A stretch of DNA of 64,000 nt from Gymnorhina tibicen (Eukaryota; Chordata; Aves; Passeriformes; Artamidae), in assembly GCA_013399875.1 (NCBI GenBank), contig VXAZ01007995.1, positions 129,556 to 193,555 on the forward strand. Direction: 5' to 3'. Under the pieces are notes generated by a model, which saw nothing but the letters and a program-made list of their open reading frames with translations, searched no databases and had not been told where the DNA came from. Made by a program: the position numbers and the translations under genes. Of this stretch, positions 32,101 through 42,237 are shown one piece after another. Each line of letters begins with the position of its first letter. The first letter of the stretch is position 1.

Positions 32101-35100
32101 TGCTAAAATATCCGAAAAATCTCAGCCATGCTCTCTGTGTTTTCTCTATTTACCAGGAAGGTTTTCCTGATGTGTCACACTGTGAGGGTGTGCTGCTGGG
32201 GGATGTGCTTTTGTTCTGCTGTGCTGGACAAGAGAACAATGGTGGAAGTGCCCCAAAATGGGCACTGCTGCTGGCACAAGACTCTGCTCCCTCTTCCCGG
32301 AGGCCCTGGGCACTGGGCAGGACTGAGCATCCCACTGGGGAGCCCAGCAAGCACAGGGTGTCATGATCCACCCCTTCCCAGGCAATTTATTCTATGGAAT
32401 GTTCACTATAAGTTTTCTGTAGTGACACCCATGGTCCTCCAGTGATTTCTTCCCTCTTCTCCTATTGCTCTGCTCAGAGGGTTATTTGTCTTTTCAGTTT
32501 TTATACTCTAATCCCACAGTCTGGGAATGGGGTGCTTGTGACAGCCAGGGAGCCAGTGCTGGAGCTGAGCCCCATGACTGAGGATGCTGGTGGTGTGCAG
32601 CATTAAGCTCCCTCAGTGGGCACAAACCCTGCTGCTGTGGTTAATAGTTTGGGGATTTTTTCCCCTTCTTTGCAAAGGTATCCATAGCTGGGAGCATGCT
32701 GTCTGTCTTCTACCCTTCCCAAAATCCCTCAGCTCCAAAAGCAGAGGTGTAAAGGGCTAGAGAGTGGCTGATTGTGGCAGAGAGCTGCTTGCAAGCTCCT
32801 TGCTTCCTGTGCAGGACATGCATGGGATGGCTCCAGACACTGAGGTTGGTAGCACTGGCAGCCCCAGAGCAAACACTGCCCTCAGCAGCACTGCCCAGCC
32901 AGCCCCAGTCCCACACTGGGACATGGCTGGGGACCACCTAGCCAGGAGGAACCACTTCCACCCTGCTTTAGCTCTTTATTTTTCCCTTTCCCCAGGAATG
33001 CCAGGAATTAAGCTGGCTGGGCTTGCCCTGCATCCTCTCCTCAAACATTTTTGGGTAATTTAACAGGGACTGGCCCTTGGGCAAGCACAAGGGCAGTTCA
33101 TGGCCTGGACCAGGGGCAGGTTTGCTGCTCCTCAGGGTGGTTTTCTTGGGGGTTGGTGTATAAGGCCAGGAGGCCACCAGCTGCTTTTGCCATCGAGCCA
33201 GTCATGGCTCCCCAGGAGTTTGGCACGGCTGGGTTGGTGGGTGTGGTTTTGTGCTGGGAAGGACGGAGCTCTCCAGGTACATGCTGGAGACCCTGGCCAC
33301 AGTGACACGACCGTGTCCCTGCCTTGGGGATCCAGGTACCCGCTGGAGACCCTGGCCACAGTGGCACAGATGAGGAGGCTGCAGTCAGGCAGCCCAGCCA
33401 TCTGGGAAAACATAATGGATCAAGCATATGGACAATTAAAAATGCAATGACGGCATTTACCGGGAGCTGTTTTCCAAGCTTATTTTAAGCCCTGTTTCCT
33501 GATCATCACAGCCCCGGGGACAGCGAGGGCCCTGCTCGTGGGGATTTTGGTGTGTGGAGGCTGAGTGCTCCGTGATGGGTGGGAGAGTTCACAGCTGGAT
33601 TTTGAGCTTACAGTCGTGTCTCTGTGGCAGCTTTGGGGGTTACAGATTTGATTCTGCCTTCTCCCTCTGGCTGGCTCTGCATGTTGCAGCCCTCCTCCTC
33701 CTGTTCCCTCTATCTGGGACAGGACTGCAGTGTTTGCGATGTGAATATTCCAGCTTAGGCAAAATATTGGCCACGGCAGAAATTATTTTGGCTTTTTTGT
33801 TTTCCTTGCCACTGGGGCTGGCTGTGCTAGAGGAACAATGTTTGTCCATTATAGGAGCACCCTTTATAGCGAGATAACTGCTTGCTAGATAATCATATGT
33901 AATTAGCAAGGATCATTCCATAATCTAGTTTAATTGACAGAGACCATGGATGTTGTTCAGGCGACTGCCAGCACAAGAATTGGAGCATCATTAATTGCAG
34001 TGTAACCCTGGCATGGGCTTCCCTTTTTTTTGCTTCCTGTGACATGTCAGAGTTCCTTTGTGCCTCAGTTTCCCCCCTCTGTGAGGTGCCAGTTCACCCA
34101 CCTGAATGTTGCTGTGCCCTACATGGAGGAGCCAGGCTTTGCTGGTTGCGGTCAACTGGGCTGGGGAATTCCCTCATGTTTCCCTCCCTCCACCTCTTCT
34201 TTTCTGCTTCTCTCTGTCCCTCCACTGCTCCAGCCCCCAATTTCTGCTCCATAACATATCCTGGGAGGGAGGTTCCTGGAGCCTCCTTTGCGCTCCAAAG
34301 GACATCTGTGGCTGCTCCTTGCCTTAATATCTCTTAATCCAGGGCCAGTTTAGCCAACCCTTCGTATTACAGGGCTGCCAGGGAAGCAAATGAGATCTAA
34401 AAGTTTGGGTTCTTTGTGAAGAAACCTTTGAAGAGCCTCTTGAAAGATGAAAAGCTGTGAGCTGCTGCGCACTCTCTTTTCCAAAGGACAGGGAGGGTCT
34501 TGTCTACTCCCATCTTCTTTCACCCAAGTAATTTGCAGCAGGACAAAGCTCTCCTGAGCTGTGCCTGCTGGTGGGGAACAGAGCAAGCTGTCACCTACTG
34601 CCTTCCCAAATCTGCTCTTCAGAAGGCAGGGTCAGAAGTCAGCTCTGGCAGGAGTGAATTCCCTCTTCCATCCCTCCTGAGCCCACCCTGTATTCCCCAA
34701 GCATGGGGAGGGGGATCAAGAGGTGACACCTCCAGAAGGTGCTTCCCTCCTCTCTTTGCTGGGTGCAGCAGCTCTCTAGAAGTCTGTCAGCTTTATGTAT
34801 GTATCCCTTTGCTGAAAGGAATCTGTGGGATAGGCTCAATCTGGAAGAAAAAAGGGAAAAATAAGAACTTTTCTCTAGATTGGGTGCCTCCCTCGTTTAA
34901 CGTCTCCCCTGTAAAAAAGGGAACCAGCGATTCAAAGTCTCCACACCAGAGAAACTGAGCACAAATCCCCTTCATCCTCCCTGTTAATCTAGAAGGGTTT
35001 CCCCAGCATGAAGACTGGGCTGCATCACTCACGGGAGGGAAGGAAGAGCCAAGGAGCAGCAAACTGATTCAGCAGGTAACCCAAGGCATAAATAAACACA

Positions 35101-36464
35101 GTGTGCAGGTGAGGCTGCTCCACGGAGGGAATCTGGTTTTTATAGACTAATTAAAACTTCATTAGTGCCAGGTATCAAGTATCCTGTTGTCACTTTCAGC
35201 ACCACCCTTTGGGAAAACAAAGCCCTTTTTGGCCTATTGCTTTCCCCTCTCTGTTGCTTTCTTTCCCCACCTTCCTGGTTTTTGTCCTTAAAGCGTTCGT
35301 TCCCTGGTTCCCTGAATCCCTCCTGTGCTGTGGGTCTTGAGTCCAACTCTCCGGACTCTTTTCCAGCTCCTCCAGTCAGTTTTCTGCAAAGCTGAGTCTG
35401 TGAATCCTCAGCCCAAATGTTACTGCCAGCTTTAACATCAAGATAAAAGAACTGTACCCAGAGCTTTACACTTGGGTTCCTTTGAAACAAGTTGGGCAAA
35501 ACCATCAACCATTAAATAGAGGAAATTTATACGAGAGTTTTCTGCTCATGTGCAGCAACTCTGCATCCCTGAAGTTACTTTCTAAATGAAAAATATTTGG
35601 CCCAGCCAGACTGCATCTGACCTGTGTGGGAAACTTCTTTGGCCTGGCTTTAATTAGACCAGAAGTTCCTCATTTTCAGGAATTTTGTTTCTCACATGTT
35701 ACTCAAATAGAGAAAACACAGCCCAGCACCAGGAACAGGAAGCTGAAAATAAATACTGCAGGTCTTGGCATTGCAGCTCTGATGCAAAAGCTGTGTCATT
35801 CATTGATCCTGAACCCCTCCTGACAGTCCACGATACACAAATTCAATTACAGCTGTGCAGTTTGAAGCTATTCAAGTGGGAAATGGAGCTGATGGTTAAG
35901 AAATTGAGGGTTTTCCCATTTCTTGCTATAGCCTGGTCAACAAGTGTTACATCTTACTGAATATTACCCACACCATCACCACGGATCTGCCAGTTTCTGC
36001 CTCCAGCACACCTGACCTTAACTTCCTACAACTGAAACCTGTGTTCAGCTGTTTGAGGACACCTTCAATGTGTACAGGCAAAACTGGTCTTGCACTGGCC
36101 CAAGCAAACAAAACAGTGTAGCTATTTTTAAGAGAACCCGCAATTATCTCATTAAATTTCAACAGGTAAGTTTCGGGTGTTTCTGCTAAGGGTCTAGAGA
36201 AGAAAAAAGTATTTAGCAGGTCCAAGTAATGACAGTCAGTCATTTTTTACGGTGAAGATATGAACAGCATGCCTGGAACAGCCTTAGTAATAGCTTATGG
36301 AGAACAAGACAACGTGTGGCACGAAAGAAATCAGAGCAAATATAAAGGCAAGATTTCCAGTTTTCAATAACTAGAAAGAATTTAAACAACAGTTTGTTGC
36401 TCAGATTTGTTCACGCAATCATTCTGAACCACGTTCCTTTTGGAGAAAAAAAAAGGCTTTAAGA
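29103..36464. other. CDCP2 3' UTR and intergenic stretch to TCEANC2
   Basis: This is the convergent gap between CDCP2 (+) and TCEANC2 (-). No exon, RNA gene or transposon was recognised. No convincing AATAAA follows the CDCP2 stop closely, so its 3' end is unplaced. The stretch holds a 59-bp tandem duplication (33273-33367) and AT-rich segments (about 30590-30705 and 33860-33990) whose composition contrasts with their surroundings and might be conserved non-coding elements. Confidence 0.5.
33273..33367. repeat. Two-copy 59-bp tandem duplication
   Basis: CCAGGTACATGCTGGAGACC at 33273 recurs as CCAGGTACCCGCTGGAGACC at 33332. Both continue with CTGGCCACAGTG. The period is 59 bp and only a few positions differ. 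It is intergenic with no apparent function. Confidence 0.85.
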
Positions 36465-36476
36465 GGAGTATTTAGT

Positions 36477-36482
36477 TTTATT
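36477..36482 (-). terminator. TCEANC2: TCEANC2 poly(A) signal
   Basis: TTTATT on the + strand is AATAAA on the - strand, about 750 nt past the TCEANC2 stop (37231-37233). It gives a plausible 3' UTR ending near 36460. The hexamer is seen; its use is inferred. Confidence 0.5.
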
Positions 36483-37230
36483 TAGAAAATTCATTACATG
36501 TCTTTTTTGTTCACATTACAGTAAGAAGAAGCACCATGTTTACATCATGAGTGAGGTTTGGGAGGCTGAGTGAGCTGCTCCTTGAACAGCAGAGGCATCA
36601 GATAGCACCTATACCCTGGGGCTTTAGAAAATGCCCCAAATCACAGGATGACTGAGACAATGGAAGTTACTGAAATCCATTTTGCATCCAGTTCTGGAAT
36701 GTAGCAAAGGCAAATCACCTTGGCAAAACAGCTCTTGCCACAGGCAGGGCCCAGCTGCAGCAGATGTGCCTGATTTAGGGCAAACTAGAGTTTGCAATTA
36801 TCCACTAGGAATCCCCTCCCATGGACCAATTACCCTGAATTCCCATTATTTCCAACCAGCACAGCACAGAGCTGTTCCTTTAAAAGGGTCATTCAGCTGA
36901 TTACACCTGAAGATCCACATCAGGGATGGAGCTAAACTGAGCTATGACAAATGGGCAGAAGAGAGAAACAGGTGAGTCAGCAAGGATGGAAAATATACAG
37001 CAGAGCAGAAGAAACTTTCCTTGCAATAAGCCCGCATGGATTTTTAACCAAGTCAGATTTACAGCACCCATTCCATCATTAGTTCTTCCCTCCAGCAGCC
37101 CTGTTCATGGAGTGGTGCCAGGGAGTCACACACAGGCAGCCCTCCTGCACTCCCCTCACCACAGGAAGGGCTCCCAGTCCCACGGAAATGCAGGCACAGG
37201 AGGTTCTCCCTCGGGATCAAGCACAACACC

Positions 37231-40200
37231 TCACTTTTTATGGCTCTGTACGAAGGCAAGGACAGTGAGCGTGCCAGCCTTGACTCCTGCTCGGGTCTCA
37301 GGTTTGTGCTTTAATGAGAAGACAAGGGCTCGCACGGCCCTGCGATACGGAGCGCTAATGAGGCGGGAACAGAGATGAAAAGCTTCGCGCTCAATATTTT
37401 CAGCCAGTGGGTGATCAATCTGAAAACAGCAAAGTATAAAATTAGATCTTTACATTTAATAAGGAGGCCAGCTGATTGAAATTGGAGCTTGGTGCTTTTC
37501 AGTGTTTCTTCATTAATCAGCTTAGATTCAAGGAAATCTGCTTCCCATCACAAGTGTAACAGGAAGAGCAATTTAATTCCACCCTAGCAATTAAGGGACA
37601 AGGCAACGTGGTCAGTGGCAGGGAACATATCCCCACCTCCAGCTGGGTGGCAGTACTTCGCCATCACAACAGGAAACTAATCTGTGACAAGCTTTGGGTA
37701 TCAAGCTCAACTGCAATTATAACCTGTGCTGTAGTGTCTCCACAAAGCTCACTTTTGATCTTGCTGATATAAGGTACCTTGGATATTATTTTAAACTTGA
37801 TTCCAACAGCAACTCTAAGACATGCCAAACACTTGGCAACTCTGCCTGGTGCTATAAAGGGAAATGTGGGCTCTCTGTGTGTAGAAGGAGGTGTAATTAA
37901 GAACGCAGAAAGGGATTTGCTAAATGTTAATTATGTAGTTATTGCTTCAACATGTGCCAAAACCTGTAATTCAGCACAGTTTAGGAAAAAATCCCCCATC
38001 CTTCAAGAAATGGTTTTAATTTCACTTCTGCCTTTTGTGATGGGGAATCTCCCTTGCTTTGCATGCAGGAGGTTCCAGTGAGCCAAGTAGTATTCCTGCA
38101 AGTCCTTCACCACACAGGGTTTTCTACCCATCACTAAAAAGCCCCTTAGATCCACTCATCCCCACCTTCCCTTCTCCTTTTTGTCAGTCTCTCAGGTGTT
38201 GGTGCAGCAGCTGTGGCCCCCCTGCCTTTATAAGCAGTTCAACTGCTGTGACCTCTGCCTGCACGTGTGGTGGCTGCAGGTGTTTTCAGGTGAATCCTGT
38301 TCAGAGGCAATTCTGCTTTACCCAATTCTACTCATTTTAGGGTGGTACCAGAGTCTTTATGTCCCACAGATTTAGACTTTACTACCAGTGTAATCACCAT
38401 GCATAGCTGTGCTTTCTAAGGTCTAAGCTTGACCCAGAAAAAGGGAGTTCCTACCTTTCTGAGGCATTCCTACAGCAAAGCATCCTTTTGTGCTGCCCCA
38501 GACTGGAAGCTGGGGAGGTTGTTCTCACAGCCAGCAAACACACAACTCTGAAATTCTTGTGTGCTTATCACTTGACTTGTCATTTAAAGCATAATTAATG
38601 AATAAATTGAAAAGGATAATTATTATGGCATTTCGTAGACCGAGCAAACTAGTTGTTAAGCCTTACAGCAAAGCCTTGTCCATTTAGTTAAACATACCTG
38701 GGGGATCTGGTATTTATCACCACTTTATATACTGCCAACCTTACCTCTCTGTTTTTGCTATAGATTTAAATTTGCAAATATTTAATTAGGAAACACCCAA
38801 AAAGTCCCGCTCTTGCTTTCACAGCTGTTTAATAGGAAAAACTTCATGTTCTATTAATTTCCTCCTTCTCTTGTACAGCCCAACTGCAGTAGCTACACAA
38901 GTAATCTGCTGACAGGTTATGGAAATGACAGCAAATACACCTTGCTTACAATTAGCAGGTTCACTTGGTTAACAATCAAAGAACATTATCTACCTTGCAA
39001 ATGAAGTTACTTATAAATAGGGATGTGCTGTGAATCCCTAAAAATAGATCACCTAAAACAGATCACCTGGTCTTGTCCCCGCTCTGCAGGCAGGACCAGC
39101 TCGGCAGTAGCTCTGGCTGGAAAAGGTTTAACTTGTTCCCACAAGAAGGAAGTTTTTGAGCCACGGACAAGTGACTCTGAACTGTACCTCTAATTCCAGG
39201 GCTTCACAGAGCAGCTTCCGAGCGTTCTTCCTGAAAGCCTCGGTCTTGGGGTCGCTCCTGACCTCAATAGAGGGCCTGTTGGAGTGGTCCCTGATGAAGG
39301 TTCGCCACTCCCTGTAAATGTCCCTGGCGAGGCCGGACACGTCCGGGTCGGGGTGTTTGCGCATCTTGTTCACAGTGTGTCCTGGAAAACAGGAACAGCT
39401 CCTTTGGGACTGGCAGGTGGGGAAAAATACAACTGGCACCAGCCAAATCATACTGGTGCTGAAGCAGCCACACACGTTTTTAACTTGGGCAATCTCAGCA
39501 AAACAACCAAAGCATTGACACAAACATAAATACAAAATGACTAGGAGCTAAGCATGGAGCCTGAGAAATTAGCAAGGAATTGGGAAAATCACCTTCCCAA
39601 GTCACCAAGATGTGGAATGACACTTATTTAACACAGATCTACACTATTTTTTTACACAAATCCTGGATCCGGTGAAAGCTTTTAAGCTTGGCCCACAAAA
39701 AATGCTGGGTTTTAACTGGAAACCCCTTTAAGAAAGCAGATGTTGCTGGTGATGGCTGTAGCACTTTAACATGTGAACACCACGGTGACTCCAAGCAGAA
39801 TCTCTCCCATCGAGAGGGCCTGGCAGTGCAGAAGAGGCTTTCCCGTCTTCTGAGAAGGAGACAAAAGGGGCCTTCCCGCTTCGAGAGGGGTGTTTTTCCC
39901 TGGCCAGGAGCGCTGTCGGCCAGGAGATGTCACTGTTAGGCTTCAGTGGCTCTTCCAGCCCGGCGCTATTCAGGCAGGCATTCGGAAAAACCCCGGGAAA
40001 AGCCTGAATAAGCTGAACATGGCAAATGAAGCCACAGATCAGAAGGATGGGGAAAGGAGCGGATCGCAGCTCCTTTTCCAGGGCTCTGTGAATAGAGATC
40101 CGGCTGCTCTGATGGCAAACAAAGGCCGGGATGCCCTCCCTGTTCAGGAAAGGCAGGGACCATGTGGTCACACATTATCCCTCCCCCGAGTCCTATGGAA

Positions 40201-41914
40201 AAGAGGCAGGCATCGGGCCGTGCCATTTGCATGGAGCTGCCCATCTGCTGGGGATTCCTCAGGATGAGGATGCAGGAAGCAGTTCCGGGCCAGTCTGAGG
40301 AGATTTTCTCACACCTTCAGAGGATTCAGCCAAATCAGATAAATGAGCACTGACAGACAGCAGAAGGAATAAAACACACAGGTACCAAGGAGAGCTCTTC
40401 AAAACTCTGACCAAAAAAGGGGTGATGCAGTATTTCCTGGGAGGAATCAGAGGACAGCTGACTTTTTCAGTGCAAGCTGTGAAAACTGCAGGCTTGATAT
40501 CAACAATATTTCATTGGCAGCAATTTCCTCATTTCTTAAAAAGCTTCCAAACTAATCTCTAGTGTACTGACAAGCCAAGCAAACACAAGACAGCCTAATA
40601 TTCACAGTTTAGATAGACCAGATGTACCTATTTTAGTGGAAAGTAACACTTCCTTGGAAGGTATTTTCTTCTTCAGCTCCTCCAAAGCTTCCATCAGGTT
40701 CTCTTTTGGTTGCCCAGGAAGCTCAAGTATAGACTTCCATCGTTTCATGTCTTCCACAACCACAACTCTCTGGGAAAGAGAAAAGCCATTAGAAAAGTGG
40801 AATACTGTTATGATAAATAAGGACACTGCCTTCATCTCAGCTAATGGGGCTGTTATCAACACATGAATTATTGATCATGGCACAGAATATATGACGGGTA
40901 CTTGCTTGGAATTAGAAAACCCCTGCAAATCAAGACCGAAGTAACCAGAAAGAAAAGTGAGAGGCTTCACCCTGGTCTGCCAAACTCCAGGTACGTAACA
41001 GCAAACGTCTCCTAGAAGCGTTCTGAATTTAAGGAATCCATTGTACAAATGTCTCTAAATAGGAAAAGGGATTAAGAGGGAGATGGCTGGTTATCCTTAG
41101 AATCCCACTCAGACTGACTGCAAAAGTAAAATAATGCCAGCAAGGTGAGAAACAAAGCATTAGGGAACACGAATGCAGACCTGAGTACACTGCATAGTTG
41201 CATTGTTTTTCACTGGTTTTGCCACAGACCTTGACAGAACAGACTGCAAACAGTGCAAGTCTCATATTTTGGATGTGAGGCATCTTACTCAGCAGTGGTC
41301 AGACAACTGCAGTGCTTTACACACCATTCTTTTGATTTCTGCCACACATCGATGAACTTTTTGGTGCAGCAAATGTTTTGCTGTTGTGATTCTACAAACA
41401 GGTGACCAAGAGGGGTTCAGCTCTGGTGCAGGTCTCACGCAAGACGTCCATGAAATGAACTGAAGGGATTTCCTTGCTAGGGAGGGAAGAGAGCGAGCTA
41501 GAAATACTGACGCTGGCGGTGTCACCGGGCTGTCCTCGAATCGTGTGCCCAGCCTGACCCTGCACCACGCCGAGTCATAGCCCATGGAACCCCCTCCAAG
41601 GCAGGAGAGCCCTCTGCACCTGTATAACCACTTCCCTGCGAGGATCCCACCTCAGCGCTACAAAGATTCCGGTGCAGTGGTGTTCACACACCACTCCTCC
41701 CCCGCCGCCCCGCGCTGCCCCGCCCGTGCCGCACCCGGTGCCGCGGGCTGACGACCCTCCTCGGCCCCAGGAGACCGGGCCGTGCCCCCGCTCCCTCCCG
41801 CCGGTGACCTGCCTTGAGGGACTCGAGGGTGACCTGGCGGCAGACGCGAGGCCCGGGCGCGGCCCGGCGGGGGCTCTGCGGGTCGCGGGCGCGGCGCACC
41901 ACGAACCGATCCAT
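37231..41914 (-). CDS. TCEANC2: TFIIS N-terminal and central domain-containing protein, four exons
   Basis: A nuclear protein related to transcription elongation factor TFIIS. Its exact role is not established as far as I know. Exons in transcript order: 41914-41813, 40769-40628, 39381-39188 and 37419-37231 (stop TGA 37231-37233). They encode 208 aa, the same length I recall for the human protein. Residues 1-34 (MDRFVVRR start) come from exon 1. The TFIIS-N (LW) helical domain spans about residues 35-110 ([41 protein letters not shown]). A C-terminal segment resembling the TFIIS central region follows ([41 protein letters not shown]). The zinc ribbon of full TFIIS is absent, as expected for this family. 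Intron 1 begins with GC rather than GT (AAG|GCAGGT, ending CCCAG). Only that junction keeps ESLK joined in frame to RVVVVED. The start is divergent from TMEM59, 315 bp between the two ATGs. Confidence 0.95.
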
Positions 41915-41942
41915 GTTCGCCCTGCCGCCCTCCCTCACGGAA

Positions 41943-42178
41943 GCCGCCACCCCGCCATTTCCGCCCGGTAGTTCCCACCAGGGGCGAAACCCTATGGGAT
42001 AGCCGGGGGTACTCCGCGGTGAGGACAACACTTCCCAGCAGGTCCCGCGCTGGAGGCGGTGCCGCTGCCTCGCCCTTTCCGCACGGTAGTTCCCGCCGGG
42101 GGCGAGGCTCTATGGAGTGGGTGGGGATGCCCCGCGGCGCGGACTACACCTCCCAGCAGGCCTCGCGCGGGGGGCGGG
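41943..42178. repeat. 118-bp direct tandem duplication in the promoter
   Basis: Copy 1 (41943-42060) and copy 2 (42061-42178) align without gaps at an offset of exactly 118 bp. Matching blocks include GGTAGTTCCC (41967 and 42085), CTATGG (41992 and 42110), CCGCGG (42014 and 42132) and TCCCAGCAGG (42033 and 42151). Copy 2 contains ACTACACCTCCCAGCAGGC (42143 on), a good match to the ZNF143/Staf site. Copy 1 has the diverged ACAACACTTCCCAGCAGGT (42025 on). Factor binding is inferred from motif similarity. Confidence 0.9.
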
Positions 42179-42182
42179 CACG

Positions 42183-42192
42183 TCTCGCGAGA
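42183..42192. promoter_or_regulatory. TCTCGCGAGA palindromic promoter element
   Basis: A perfect 10-bp palindrome 38 bp upstream of the TMEM59 ATG. This element is known from CpG-island promoters of housekeeping genes and is bound by BANP when unmethylated. Its position close to the expected transcription start fits that role. The motif is seen; its use here is inferred. Confidence 0.8.
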
Positions 42193-42225
42193 GGCTGCCG
42201 GCGGTCGGTGCCGGGGCGGAGGGAC

Positions 42226-42237
42226 GAAGATGGCGGT
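42226..42237 (+). promoter_or_regulatory. TMEM59: TISU/YY1-like element over the TMEM59 start codon
   Basis: GAAGATGGCGGT contains the TMEM59 ATG and matches the TISU consensus SAASATGGCGGC at 11 of 12 positions. It also carries the YY1 core. TISU genes have very short 5' UTRs and initiate without scanning, so transcription probably begins only a few to about 30 nt upstream. Function is inferred from the motif. Confidence 0.65.

Larger units (their letters stand above)
41915..42229. promoter_or_regulatory. GC-rich bidirectional promoter, TCEANC2/TMEM59
   Basis: The two start codons are divergent with only 315 bp between them, all very GC- and CpG-rich. Visible elements are an ETS-type CACGGAAGC at 41936-41944, a 118-bp tandem duplication (41943-42178) carrying two ZNF143-like sites, a TCTCGCGAGA palindrome at 42183-42192, and a YY1/TISU-like GAAGATGGCGGT over the TMEM59 ATG. 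No TATA box is evident. Transcription starts are inferred, not seen. Confidence 0.8.

Noticed and set aside
31743..32366. 207-codon open frame on the + strand in the CDCP2-TCEANC2 gap
   Set aside because: It begins at a non-ATG codon, has no recognisable domain and has competing frames on the opposite strand. There is nothing to support a gene.
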